DNA of 64,000 nt from Caryophanales bacterium UBA6380 (GTDB lineage Bacteria; Bacillota_I; Bacilli_A; RFN20; CAG-826): contig DJQS01000020.1 of NCBI GenBank assembly GCA_002438785.1, positions 1 to 64,000 on the forward strand. Direction: 5' to 3'. Positions within the stretch are counted from its first letter, which is position 1; every line of letters starts with the position of its first letter. The position numbers and the translations under genes were made by a program. Under the pieces are notes generated by a model. That model searched no databases. It was not told where the DNA came from and saw only the letters and a list, made by a program, of their open reading frames with translations. Shown here in pieces: positions 1 to 8,352 of the stretch.

Positions 1-132
1 CATATCATCTGTTATAGTACATATCAGCATTTCTTAGAAAAAATATTGGTTTTTTATGAATTAGCAAATCCATATTGCATATTCTACTATTCTAAGAGCT
101 ATGGAGCGTAACAAGAATTTTATTAGGCAAGA

Positions 133-290
133 GTAATCGTTTAACTAGTGCAAGTAATCGTTTAGGTAGTGCATAAAAAGTTTAGGTAGTTCGAGTAATC
201 GTCTAACTAGTGGTAATCGTTTAAGTAGTGCTACCTAATAGTTTAGTGAGTGTTTTAAAAATCGAATAAAATCTGCACTACTTAAACTAT
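133..290. repeat. phased array of ~20-bp degenerate repeats with one inverted copy
   Basis: Four near-identical units of the form GTAATCGTTTAACTAGTGC start at 133, 154, 195 and 213. Two degenerate units, which keep only the GTTTA half, would start at 174 and 235. The GTTTA cores begin at 139, 160, 180, 201, 219 and 241, so the period is about 20-21 bp, or two helical turns. An inverted copy of the second half lies at 275-287 (GCACTACTTAAAC) and could pair with 219-231. Bases 1-132 and 253-325 hold no gene that I recognise. The array could be a set of protein-binding sites, or the end of a decayed mobile element carrying repeated transposase sites. The function is unknown. Confidence 0.75.
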
Positions 291-325
291 TTCAATTTTA
301 AAAACGGCTTGTTTATCGGATAAAA

Positions 326-358
326 ATAAAAAAATCTGACACCCCTAGAAGTATCAGA
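326..358 (-). terminator. intrinsic terminator of tmRNA gene
   Basis: On the minus strand the arms TCTGATAC and GTGTCAGA form an 8-bp stem (one G-T pair) around an 8-nt loop, followed by a run of T. It lies 15 bp past the 3' end of the tmRNA. Confidence 0.85.
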
Positions 359-373
359 CTTATCGTTCAAATA

Positions 374-737
374 TGGTGGAGCTGCAGGGAGTCGAACCCT
401 GGTCCATAAGAAACCCTACAAAGACTACTACAGTTTAGTCAAGGTTAGTAATTTCATGGCTTATCAATCTTGACGAACTTTACACCACTAGATTATAAAT
501 TTGTCGGGAATTAAACATAATCATATTAATTCCTTATCTTCTTGGTATTACATACATTACTAAGCGTGAGAAGATGAAACCTTAGAGTACGTTGCATTTT
601 ATCTAATTAGATAACAAGTGCTTAAGCAGCAAATGCAAATTGTTGATTTCTGTTGCCAGATAATCTGTTTTAGTGATTACGTCACAACTCGACTGCAATC
701 TAAGCCAAATTTCTTATGTCGAAGCCTGAACAACCCC
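374..737 (-). ncRNA. ssrA: transfer-messenger RNA (tmRNA)
   Basis: The RNA rescues stalled ribosomes and tags the unfinished proteins. The 3' end reads as a tRNA-like T arm (GGTTCGACTCC) followed by an acceptor strand and an encoded CCA. The 5' end GGGGTTG pairs with CAGCTCC seven bases before the terminal ACCA, which fixes both ends. The tag frame ends GCA TTT GCT GCT TAA at about 622-633. Reading back to a resume codon GGC at 657, preceded by the expected T-A at positions -5/-4, gives the tag GNRNQQFAFAA. The Ala-Ala end fits recognition by ClpXP or FtsH; FtsH is encoded in this window. The resume codon was inferred by analogy, not proved. Confidence 0.93.
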
Positions 738-746
738 GTTATTAAA

Positions 747-752
747 ATTATA
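747..752 (-). promoter_or_regulatory. -10 box of ssrA
   Basis: The minus-strand sequence TATAAT lies 9 nt upstream of the first tmRNA base. No convincing -35 hexamer is seen at 16-18 nt, although a TTGAAA occurs further upstream. Confidence 0.5.
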
Positions 753-802
753 TCATTTTTTCTACAATTAAGCATCTTTCAATAATTCAATTGAGAAAAT
801 GA

Positions 803-826
803 CTTTATTAGTATAAACTAATAAAG
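803..826 (+). repeat. perfect 10-bp inverted repeat upstream of membrane protein gene
   Basis: CTTTATTAGT and ACTAATAAAG flank a 4-nt loop, 18 nt before the start codon of the next gene and just before its GAGG ribosome-binding site. It could be an operator or an mRNA 5' hairpin. No T-run follows, so it is not a typical terminator. Confidence 0.55.
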
Positions 827-843
827 CATGTGAGGTTAATGAA

Positions 844-1980
844 ATGAAAGCTATTTTAAAAAATAAAAAACCACAACAAAAGAAAAATTATTTTGCCTCA
901 ATATTAGGTTATATTAAAACATTATTCTCAAATCAAGCTTGTATTGATCGTGGAACTGGAAAAAGTACAATTGATGGCTCTTTTGTTGGTGTTAAAAAAA
1001 CTTGGTATATCGCTATTATATTTTTTATAGTTGCTATATTAGCTGCAATGACTCCTTTAACAGTACAAAGTAGTAAAATAAATGGTTCTAATTTATTAAG
1101 TGGAAATAATTATGGCTATGAGGAAGCTATTACTTCTATTGTAAACAAAGATAGTACTAGTTATGTCGAAGTTAGTGGCAATTTAAGCGATATTAAATTT
1201 AATAAAACTAATAAAGAATTTGTTTTTGATAAAGAGTCCACTCCTAACCAAACAGCTAATTCTATTGATTATTATTACTTAGGTTATCATAAAACTATTT
1301 ACACTGATTCAAACGGAAAATCATCTTATGTTAAAGATTTCGATTTATATTTTGTTAATAAAGATAATTTAGCTAAGGCTATTGAAGACTTAACAAAATA
1401 TACTACTAAATTTGATGGAAAAGAATTAACTAGCGGAGCGGATAGTTTTATTAACCGTAATTGTTCATATTTATTAATAAGTAATAAAGTTGTTTATACT
1501 TCTAAATATGCTTATAATGCTAGCTCAAGTACTAGTTCAATATATGGGGATTATGAATATTTAAATATTAACGATAATCAATCCCTTGAAGATTATTTTG
1601 TTAATAATATAAATAATTCAGATCCAAATAAAGCTATAATAAATAATTATAAAAATTTCTTAGATTTAACGTATAAAAATTTAAAAACTAAAAATGTTTT
1701 GATTCAATCTGGTATTGTTTTAGGTATTGATGGTGGACTTACTTTACTTTTAGGTTTAATTGTCTTTTTAATGACTCGTGGTAAAAATAATCCTAATAGA
1801 GTTATTAAATGGTACCAATGTTTCTTAATTGTATTTTATGCAAGCTTATGTCCTGGATTAATTTCCTTAATTTTAGGATTTATGATTTCCAACATGGCAA
1901 TGATGCTTTATGTAGTAACATTTGGCGTTAGAGTTATGTGGATGACAGTTAAATCACTTAGACCTGCTTATAATAATTAA
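844..1980 (+). CDS. hypothetical multi-pass membrane protein
   Basis: This 378-residue protein has one transmembrane segment at about residues 53-72. A polar, Asn/Ser/Tyr-rich region of some 210 residues follows and is probably outside the cell. Three more hydrophobic segments lie near 287-310, 322-346 and 349-368. The layout of one N-terminal helix, an extracytoplasmic domain and a C-terminal helix bundle recalls DUF1189-type membrane proteins, but I cannot confirm family membership from motifs. The start is supported by GAGG 8 nt upstream. The gene stands alone between tmRNA and a convergent operon, and shares its terminator with that operon. The function is unknown. Confidence 0.75.
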   Translation: MKAILKNKKPQQKKNYFASILGYIKTLFSNQACIDRGTGKSTIDGSFVGVKKTWYIAIIFFIVAILAAMTPLTVQSSKINGSNLLSGNNYGYEEAITSIVNKDSTSYVEVSGNLSDIKFNKTNKEFVFDKESTPNQTANSIDYYYLGYHKTIYTDSNGKSSYVKDFDLYFVNKDNLAKAIEDLTKYTTKFDGKELTSGADSFINRNCSYLLISNKVVYTSKYAYNASSSTSSIYGDYEYLNINDNQSLEDYFVNNINNSDPNKAIINNYKNFLDLTYKNLKTKNVLIQSGIVLGIDGGLTLLLGLIVFLMTRGKNNPNRVIKWYQCFLIVFYASLCPGLISLILGFMISNMAMMLYVVTFGVRVMWMTVKSLRPAYNN

Positions 1981-1998
1981 ATAATTATTATTGTAATT

Positions 1999-2024
1999 AA
2001 AAAAAGGGAACATTCCCTTTTTTT
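1999..2024. terminator. bidirectional terminator
   Basis: An A-run plus GGGAA pairs with TTCCC plus a T-run, giving a 12-bp perfect inverted repeat with a very short loop. It serves the convergent genes ending at 1980 (plus) and 2023 (minus), and touches the stop codon of the minus-strand gene. Confidence 0.85.
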
Positions 2025-2358
2025 AATCCCCATAATCACTACCACGTGATTTATCTTCTACAAATATTAATAATGGATCAGTGATATCAGTTATTTCTCG
2101 ATATATAAATCCTTCTTTATAGCACGCTGGATATTCATAATCAGCAGTAAATATTACTTTTTTATTATTTAAAACTATTTCATATAATTTGTTCATAATA
2201 AGTTCAAACTTATCATGATGATGTTCTTTCATACCTAATAATTGAGTATAAAAATTAGGCTCAATTACAAATATCGCATCCTTATATTTATAAATACCAC
2301 AATAAGGATTTTCTTTTTCAGTAATTCTTTCTAAATCTTTAAATAATTCATATTCCAT
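2023..2358 (-). CDS. hypothetical protein, last gene of gdpP-dnaB-rlmH operon
   Basis: This 111-residue soluble protein is rich in Tyr, Glu and Asp and has no signal peptide or membrane segment. I recognise no family. Its ATG lies 2 nt after the rlmH stop codon with no clear Shine-Dalgarno sequence, so translation is probably coupled to rlmH. It ends in the bidirectional terminator and is therefore the last gene of the operon. The spaced, charged composition and good codon usage argue for a real gene. Confidence 0.7.
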   Translation of the reverse strand: MEYELFKDLERITEKENPYCGIYKYKDAIFVIEPNFYTQLLGMKEHHHDKFELIMNKLYEIVLNNKKVIFTADYEYPACYKEGFIYREITDITDPLLIFVEDKSRGSDYGD

Positions 2359-2360
2359 AA

Positions 2361-2843
2361 TTAATGATGATAAGCCTCGTTATTAATAATTTTAAATGCA
2401 CGATATAATTGCTCTAATATTATGACACGACTAAATTGATGTGTAAAAGTTAAATCAGATAATTTTAAACGAAAGTTGGCTCGATTTACTAATGATTTGC
2501 TTACTCCTAGGGTTCCTCCGATTGCAATTATTAAGCTTCCCCTTAAATTAGATATTGTTTTATCAATTAAATTAGCGAAATTTTCACTAGTTAAACTTTT
2601 ACCATGAAGATCTAAAAGTAATAAATAATCTTCTTTTTTTATTAGTTTTAATATTTGTTCATCTTCTTTTTCTAATAGTAAATCAATATTATTTGAATTT
2701 AAATTTTTAGGTAATTCTAATTCTTTAAATTCTATAATATTTAAATTAGTAAATTTAGAAAGTCTTTTTATGTACTCATTAGACATATTTTTTAAGTATT
2801 CTTCTTTTAAAGAACCAATAACCAATAAATTAATTTTGATCAT
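2361..2843 (-). CDS. rlmH: 23S rRNA pseudouridine-1915 N3-methyltransferase RlmH
   Basis: RlmH is a SPOUT-fold enzyme that uses S-adenosylmethionine to methylate pseudouridine 1915 in helix 69 of 23S rRNA. The 160 residues match the usual length. Visible family motifs are LDLHGKSLTSENFA near residue 77, IGGTLGVS near 107, which helps form the SAM-binding knot, and the conserved C-terminus THQFSRVIILEQLYRAFKI ending in YHH. The start codon overlaps the walJ stop by 4 nt, so the two are translationally coupled. Linkage of walJ and rlmH is common in Bacilli. Confidence 0.95.
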   Translation of the reverse strand: MIKINLLVIGSLKEEYLKNMSNEYIKRLSKFTNLNIIEFKELELPKNLNSNNIDLLLEKEDEQILKLIKKEDYLLLLDLHGKSLTSENFANLIDKTISNLRGSLIIAIGGTLGVSKSLVNRANFRLKLSDLTFTHQFSRVIILEQLYRAFKIINNEAYHH

Positions 2844-3580
2844 AAATCTATACTCCTAGATTGTTCAGCACACTTTATAATTAATTTATCAATATTAATG
2901 TTATTCTTTGTAAAAATGGTTTTATATGTATTGATAGCAAGATCATTTCTATTACATTCTTCACTAAGATGAGCTAGAATGATTTCTTTAGTATGAACTC
3001 CAATTAATTTAGACATATAATTAGCACTATCTTCATTTGATAAATGTCCTTTTTTTGATAAGATTCTATCAATTAAATATTTAGGTCGATTAGAATTTTC
3101 TAATAAATTAAGATCATGATTAGATTCTATAAAATAATAGGTTTTATCCTTTATTATTTTTAAAGTTTTACTTGGTAAATATCCTGAATCAGTAATATAA
3201 ACTAAGGACTCATCGTTATCATTAATTAAAAATCCACATGAGTTTGTTGCATCATGGCTTGTTTTAAGTAGTGTTATATTGAAACTTCCAAATTTATAAA
3301 CTTTAAAAAACTTTAAAATATGGTCTAATTCTAAATTTAACACGCCTAAAACCGTATATTTTTTTTCATTTTCAATAAATTTTTCACCTTTTATATGATC
3401 ACTATGATCATGAGTAAATAAGGCGAAATTTATATCATCGATTGTCTTATTGATTTCGTTTAATCCTTCAATAAGTCTACTTCTAGTTATCCCACAATCA
3501 ATTAATATTGTTGTGTCGTTATTAAAAATAATAACAGCGTTGCCTTTTGACCCGCTAGCAATGCAATGTAATTTAATCAT
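2840..3580 (-). CDS. walJ: WalJ/YycJ-family MBL-fold metallohydrolase
   Basis: This is a metallo-beta-lactamase-fold protein of 246 residues. The metal-binding signature THDHSDH is at about residues 56-62, and further conserved His and Asp residues sit in SHD and ITDSGY. WalJ proteins are putative 5'-3' exonucleases linked to coordination of DNA replication and cell division, usually encoded near the WalRK two-component system. No walRK genes are present here. Instead the gene sits between dnaB (8-nt overlap) and rlmH (4-nt overlap) in one minus-strand operon. Family assignment is firm; the exact substrate is not visible from sequence. Confidence 0.9.
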   Translation of the reverse strand: MIKLHCIASGSKGNAVIIFNNDTTILIDCGITRSRLIEGLNEINKTIDDINFALFTHDHSDHIKGEKFIENEKKYTVLGVLNLELDHILKFFKVYKFGSFNITLLKTSHDATNSCGFLINDNDESLVYITDSGYLPSKTLKIIKDKTYYFIESNHDLNLLENSNRPKYLIDRILSKKGHLSNEDSANYMSKLIGVHTKEIILAHLSEECNRNDLAINTYKTIFTKNNINIDKLIIKCAEQSRSIDL

Positions 3581-5066
3581 TATTTAAATCGCTTTCAAAA
3601 CTGCTTACTAAATTTTCGGTTTCTTTTGCTGGAGTTGTAAAGCGGCCATAAGATTTAAAAAATAATAGATTTGCTATACCAGTAGCACCATTTCTATTTT
3701 TTACTAAATTAATAGTTACAAAATCGCCACCATCAGCACATTTTGTTGGACCAACAGGTTTTTGAGCGCTTAAAGGCATATTTCCATTAGGATCTTTCTT
3801 TTTAAATTTATCATTTTGCCCATTTAAAGACACACCTTGCTCTTCATAATATGCTGGACGATAAATTAACAAGACTTGATCTGCATCTTGTTCTAGTGAA
3901 CCTGATTCTCTTAAATCACTTAATTGAGGTTTTTTATTTTCTCTATCTTCAACTTTTCTTGATAATTGAGATAAAACAAGGATTGGAACTTGAAGATCTA
4001 AAGATAATTCTTTTAATTTTCTTGAGTAAGATGAAATTAAATTTTGTCTAGATTCATTCTTATTAATATACTTTGGGTCACCTAAAATGCCAATATAATC
4101 GACCATGATCAAAGCTAAGTCACCTAATTCATTTTTTAATTTACGACTTTTAGCAATAACATCATCAATATTGGATCCATGACAATCATCAATATATAAA
4201 GGGACTCTTGCTATTTCATCACTTGCCTCTTTTATTTTAAGTTTTTCGTTTTTATTTAAAAAACCCTTGTTAATTTTATCCATTTCAACTGCACTTCGAT
4301 TAGCTAGTAATCTTTTAAATAATGTCTCCGATGACATTTCAAGTTCAAAAATAGCGACTGGACGATTAGTTCTATTTGCGGCATTATAGCAAATATTGAG
4401 TGCTAAGGCAGTTTTACCAACAGCTGGTCTAGCCGCTAAATAAATTAACTCTCCTTTTTTAAATCCTCCAGTTATTGTATCAAGATTAGAAAATCCAGTT
4501 GTTATTCCAGTTAAGGTATTAGAATCAGCATTAACTCTATTTAAAATGTCACTAGTAACGTCTAAAGCAATCTCTTTAGTCTTTTTAAAGCCACTTACAC
4601 GACGGCTTCTAGTTATTTCTGTAATTCTTTTATCAACTAAATTAGCATAATCATTAACATTATTCACACCATGAGTATAATAGTCATCTACTAATTCAGT
4701 CATGTTATATATTAATTTTCTTAATACTGTAAAGTCCTTAAGAGAATTTAGATAAAATTCATAATTAGAAATAGAAACAACAGAGTCAGTTAAATCTTTT
4801 AAATAATCTAATCCCCCAACAGCATCAAGTTGTTTCGAAGCAAGTAATTCACTAACTACCGTAGTAAAATCAACAGGTTGATTTTTTTCTTTTAGACTTT
4901 TAATTGCTAAAAAAATAGTGCGGTTTTGCAGGTTTCCTTCATAAAAATCATCGATTTCTAAAGAAGGTAAAAGATTATTAGCTAAATGATCATCCATAAT
5001 CATTAAGCCTAAAATAGTTTTTTCCACTTCGAAATTATTTGGTAGTTCTCTTTTTTTAGTAGGCAT
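3573..5066 (-). CDS. dnaB: replicative DNA helicase DnaB (DnaC in Bacillus)
   Basis: This is the hexameric 5'-3' helicase of the replication fork, 497 residues. The N-terminal primase-interacting domain spans about residues 8-110. The RecA-like helicase domain begins near 180, with Walker A (ARPAVGKTALALN) at about 212-224 and a Walker B region ALIMVDYIGIL near 320. The Arg-finger/QLSRKVEDR region and SDLRESGSLEQDADQV follow. A Lys/Gly-rich stretch near 415-440 slightly lengthens the C-terminal domain compared with typical homologues. The start is supported by AGGA upstream. It lies 2 nt after rplI, as in the Bacillus gdpP-rplI-dnaC arrangement. Confidence 0.97.
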   Translation of the reverse strand: MPTKKRELPNNFEVEKTILGLMIMDDHLANNLLPSLEIDDFYEGNLQNRTIFLAIKSLKEKNQPVDFTTVVSELLASKQLDAVGGLDYLKDLTDSVVSISNYEFYLNSLKDFTVLRKLIYNMTELVDDYYTHGVNNVNDYANLVDKRITEITRSRRVSGFKKTKEIALDVTSDILNRVNADSNTLTGITTGFSNLDTITGGFKKGELIYLAARPAVGKTALALNICYNAANRTNRPVAIFELEMSSETLFKRLLANRSAVEMDKINKGFLNKNEKLKIKEASDEIARVPLYIDDCHGSNIDDVIAKSRKLKNELGDLALIMVDYIGILGDPKYINKNESRQNLISSYSRKLKELSLDLQVPILVLSQLSRKVEDRENKKPQLSDLRESGSLEQDADQVLLIYRPAYYEEQGVSLNGQNDKFKKKDPNGNMPLSAQKPVGPTKCADGGDFVTINLVKNRNGATGIANLLFFKSYGRFTTPAKETENLVSSFESDLNND

Positions 5067-5068
5067 TA

Positions 5069-5518
5069 TTATTTTTCCTCACTAACGTGGACTTTAATTA
5101 CACCAATTATACCTTTATATAATTCAATTTTTAAATTAGATACACCAAATGCATTAACGATAATTTTATCGACAAATTTCCTTTTGTCGACATCAATACC
5201 ATATTCAGTTTTTAATTTTTCAACAATTGCCTTTGTTGAAATTGTCCCAGCCATAGATCCATCTTTTTGAGATTTAGCTTTAAATTCTAAAGTTATATCC
5301 TTTAATTTATCTTGAAACCTTAAGGCTTTTTCTTTATTTTCTTCATCTAATCTTTTTTTCTCTTCTATTTGTTTATTAAGAGTAGCAATGCTACCTTCAG
5401 TTTTTTTAACGCATAATTTTTTAGGTATTAAAAAATTATTTGCGTATCCATCATTAACTGAAGCTGTTTCACCTTTTTTTCCAACTCCTTTTACATCTTG
5501 TAATAAAATTACTTCCAT
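5069..5518 (-). CDS. rplI: 50S ribosomal protein L9
   Basis: L9 binds domain V of 23S rRNA and extends from the large subunit near the L1 stalk. It has 149 residues, the normal length. The N-terminal domain contains the conserved stretch VILLQDVKGVGKKGE and GYANNFLIPKKLC. A Lys/Glu-rich connecting helix spans about residues 40-75, followed by the C-terminal domain. A strong GGAGG lies upstream of the ATG. It lies 1 nt after gdpP and 2 nt before dnaB, in one operon. Confidence 0.97.
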   Translation of the reverse strand: MEVILLQDVKGVGKKGETASVNDGYANNFLIPKKLCVKKTEGSIATLNKQIEEKKRLDEENKEKALRFQDKLKDITLEFKAKSQKDGSMAGTISTKAIVEKLKTEYGIDVDKRKFVDKIIVNAFGVSNLKIELYKGIIGVIKVHVSEEK

Positions 5519-5519
5519 A

Positions 5520-7544
5520 TTAATTTTCCTCCTTCATTTCGCTTGTTCTAGCTTGAGGTAGATAATCATCAAGCGTTTCTTTCAATATATCTTCAACTTC
5601 TTTACAAGTTTTACCTTTAAAACTAACAGCTGCCATTGAAAAATGTCCGCCACCGCCCATCTTTTCACATAAAATTTGAACATTGATTCCGCCATCACTA
5701 CGTGCACTTATTCTTACTTCATCTTGAGCTGTTTTTCCTATAACAAAACATGCATTAATTCCTTTAAGTTGCATACATTGATTGGCAACCTTAGCTAAAG
5801 TAGATCTTTCGATGATATCACTATCTCCACTATTACAACATACAACTCCATAATAAGGCGTTTTCATTGTTCCTAGGATTCTATTAACTAAGGTATATTC
5901 TTCATATTCATCTTTTAATAAATCATCAGCTAAAGCATTATCAGCACCATATTCTTTTAAAATAGCACTAGCGTCAAATGTCCTAAGTCCAACTGTTTTA
6001 GATTTATAAAATCCAGTATCTAAGAAAATACCAGATAACATAAATGTTGCAAATTTACTTGGTAAAACAATTTGTGAACTAGAGCTAGAATATTTAATAA
6101 GTTCTGCGACAAGTTCACTAGCACTTGATGCGCTTGGATCAATATAACTTAAAACTGGATTATCAATAAATTCTTCAGCACGACGATGATGATCAATAAC
6201 TACAACTTTATCAGCAGAAGCTAGTAGTTTAGGATACATTGTTATTGAAGGTCTAGAAACATCTACAACTATAACTAAGGTTTGAGGCTTAAGTTTATCT
6301 TTTACATCTTTTGTAGCAATAATTAAATTTTCTAATTCTCCGCTATCAAATTGACTAGCTACAGCAGTACGAACTTTCTTTTCGGCTAATTTTGGGTCAT
6401 AAACAATTAATGCAGGTTTATTAAAACTATCACATATTGCTTTAACACCTAAGGCGCTACCAAAAGCATCCATATCCATATCTGTATGACCCATAATAAG
6501 AACATTTGATGCTCGGTTAATTAACCCAATTAAAGAGTCAGCAACCACTCTAACTTTTACTTTATTTCTTTTTTCAACAGCTTCAGTTTTTCCACCATAA
6601 AAAGCTAATTCACTACCAAACTTAGAAACTACTGCTTGATCTCCACCTCTACTCATAGCAATATCAATTGCATTAGAAGCCATATTGTTTAATTTATTAA
6701 CATCTGGAAAATCATGAGCAAAACCAATTGATAAAGTAGGTTGACTATTTTCATTAACGCCTAATGAGCGCACTTTATCTAAAATTGAAAAACCATCATC
6801 TTCCATTTTAGATAAACTCTCATAATTACAAACACTAAAATACGCATCACTTCTAAAATGTCTAAGTAAAACATTGTATTCTTTAGCGTATTCAAAAATA
6901 ATATTTTTAACTCTAGCAATTAAATCGTTGTTATCATCATTTGTGCCAACAACATCGGCATAATTATCAATCATGATAATTCCAATACAAGTAGCTTGTT
7001 CCTTAGACATATTATATAAATTTTCATATTCACTTACGTCTTTAAATATATAAAGCTTTGCAGATTTAAGATATTTTACCTGATAATATGTTCCATTTAA
7101 ATTAACTAAAATAGTATCGCCAATGTCTTTATTGATTAAATCTCTAAGCTTAGGACACCAATCATAAACATTTTTATTAACAATATTAGATTGCTTTTGT
7201 AGTAATAAATCACTTTCCCATAATACGATATCGTTTTCATCAGTAACAATAAAACTTAAGCAACCAAAGTTGTATGCTTCTTTTATATCATTTCCAACTA
7301 TATCTACTGTCCTAAGATCGCTTTTTTGCCTTATTTTAAAAATGCTATATAGCACAAGTAATACATATATAAAATCTAAGCCTACAAAGAAAATTGTAAT
7401 ATATAAAAAATAAATACTTTTAATATAAGTCTTTAATGAAAATACATCAAAAACATATAAAAGCATAAAAATAATTAAACTAATAATTTCTATACTAAAT
7501 ATAATTGCAGTGAATATCTTAAATCTATTAATTTTTTTGTTCAT
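5520..7544 (-). CDS. gdpP: cyclic-di-AMP phosphodiesterase GdpP
   Basis: GdpP hydrolyses c-di-AMP to pApA and so helps set potassium and osmotic balance. The 674-residue protein has two N-terminal transmembrane helices (about 10-33 and 41-67), then a PAS-like region and a degenerate GGDEF domain ending with SRGGDQAVV near 300. The DHH phosphoesterase domain has HTDMDMDAFGSALG near 351 and VIDHHRR near 450. The DHHA1 domain carries GGGGHFSMAA near 630. All metal-binding positions that I can identify are present. It is the first gene of the operon with rplI, dnaB, walJ and rlmH. Confidence 0.95.
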   Translation of the reverse strand: MNKKINRFKIFTAIIFSIEIISLIIFMLLYVFDVFSLKTYIKSIYFLYITIFFVGLDFIYVLLVLYSIFKIRQKSDLRTVDIVGNDIKEAYNFGCLSFIVTDENDIVLWESDLLLQKQSNIVNKNVYDWCPKLRDLINKDIGDTILVNLNGTYYQVKYLKSAKLYIFKDVSEYENLYNMSKEQATCIGIIMIDNYADVVGTNDDNNDLIARVKNIIFEYAKEYNVLLRHFRSDAYFSVCNYESLSKMEDDGFSILDKVRSLGVNENSQPTLSIGFAHDFPDVNKLNNMASNAIDIAMSRGGDQAVVSKFGSELAFYGGKTEAVEKRNKVKVRVVADSLIGLINRASNVLIMGHTDMDMDAFGSALGVKAICDSFNKPALIVYDPKLAEKKVRTAVASQFDSGELENLIIATKDVKDKLKPQTLVIVVDVSRPSITMYPKLLASADKVVVIDHHRRAEEFIDNPVLSYIDPSASSASELVAELIKYSSSSSQIVLPSKFATFMLSGIFLDTGFYKSKTVGLRTFDASAILKEYGADNALADDLLKDEYEEYTLVNRILGTMKTPYYGVVCCNSGDSDIIERSTLAKVANQCMQLKGINACFVIGKTAQDEVRISARSDGGINVQILCEKMGGGGHFSMAAVSFKGKTCKEVEDILKETLDDYLPQARTSEMKEEN

Positions 7545-7610
7545 AGTTTTACCTTTTATTAATTATATAATAATTAATATTTTTTAGAAATAAGTTTATA
7601 TTGAGTAAAA

Positions 7611-7644
7611 TAAAAAGGAATTATCAACCTATCGATAATTCCTT
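7611..7644 (-). terminator. terminator of rpsF-ssb-rpsR
   Basis: Arms AAGGAATTATC and GATAATTCCTT form an 11-bp perfect stem with an 8-nt loop. On the minus strand it is followed by TTTTTATTTTA. It lies 15 bp past the rpsR stop codon. Confidence 0.88.
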
Positions 7645-7659
7645 AAATATATATTTTTA

Positions 7660-7887
7660 TTAATCAGCAATATATGGTAATAATGCCATATAACGTGCGT
7701 TTTTAATTGCTTTTGCTAATTCTCTTTGATATTTTGCACTAGTTCCAGTTAATCTACGTGGAGCAATTTTTCCACTTGGACTAATGAATTTCTTTAATGT
7801 TTCAACATCTTTATAATCAATAAATTTAACTTTATTTTTTGTGAAGTAGCAAACCTTCTTACGAATTCTTTTTTTAACGTAGGCCAT
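7660..7887 (-). CDS. rpsR: 30S ribosomal protein S18
   Basis: S18 sits on the platform of the small subunit and forms a heterodimer with S6. At 75 residues the protein has the normal length. Recognisable are the basic N-terminus KKRIRKKVCYFTK, the core IDYKDVETLKKFISPSGKI and the conserved PRRLTGTSAKYQRELAKAIK. AAAGGAG precedes the ATG. It is the last gene of the operon rpsF-ssb-rpsR and is followed by a strong terminator. Confidence 0.98.
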   Translation of the reverse strand: MAYVKKRIRKKVCYFTKNKVKFIDYKDVETLKKFISPSGKIAPRRLTGTSAKYQRELAKAIKNARYMALLPYIAD

Positions 7888-7904
7888 TTTATATACTCCT
7901 TTAA

Positions 7905-8336
7905 TTAAAATGGTAAATCATCATCAGCTAAATCTGAAACAAGTTCTTGATCTGCATTTGATGGTTTATCTTCTTCATAGCCACTATTATCATTACTAAT
8001 AGTACTATTACTATTTGATTTTGAATCAAGTAAATTAACAGCATCGGCAACAACCTCTAAAACACTAGCATTAGTTCCATCTTTTCTTTGATAGCTTCTT
8101 TGAGTTAATCTCCCTTCAACAGCAACTAAGCTTCCTTTTTTTGCATATTTACATAAAAATTCAGCAGATTGATTCCAAACAGTTACCGGAATAAAACTTG
8201 TAGTCTTATTTCCATTTGCATCTTTAGTAGCATTATCGCAAGCAACTGTAATTGAAGTAACAGCACGTCCAGTTGAAGTTTTTCTTAATTCAAGATCTCT
8301 AGTAATTCTTCCAATTATTACAACTCTATTAATCAT
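7905..8336 (-). CDS. ssb: single-stranded DNA-binding protein
   Basis: SSB coats single-stranded DNA during replication, repair and recombination. The 143-residue protein has an N-terminal OB fold (about 1-105) beginning INRVVIIGRITRDLELR, with FIPVTVWNQSAEFLCKYAKKGS. An Asn/Ser-rich flexible linker leads to the acidic C-terminal tip DDDLPF, which recruits partner proteins. AAGGAGG lies upstream. Its place between rpsF and rpsR is the classical Bacillota arrangement. Confidence 0.98.
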   Translation of the reverse strand: MINRVVIIGRITRDLELRKTSTGRAVTSITVACDNATKDANGNKTTSFIPVTVWNQSAEFLCKYAKKGSLVAVEGRLTQRSYQRKDGTNASVLEVVADAVNLLDSKSNSNSTISNDNSGYEEDKPSNADQELVSDLADDDLPF

Positions 8337-8352
8337 AATTGATCCTCCTTAA

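Noticed and set aside
1..373. CRISPR array for the repeats at 133-252
   Set aside because: Units are about 20 bp, nearly contiguous and degenerate, with no spacers of constant length and no cas genes.
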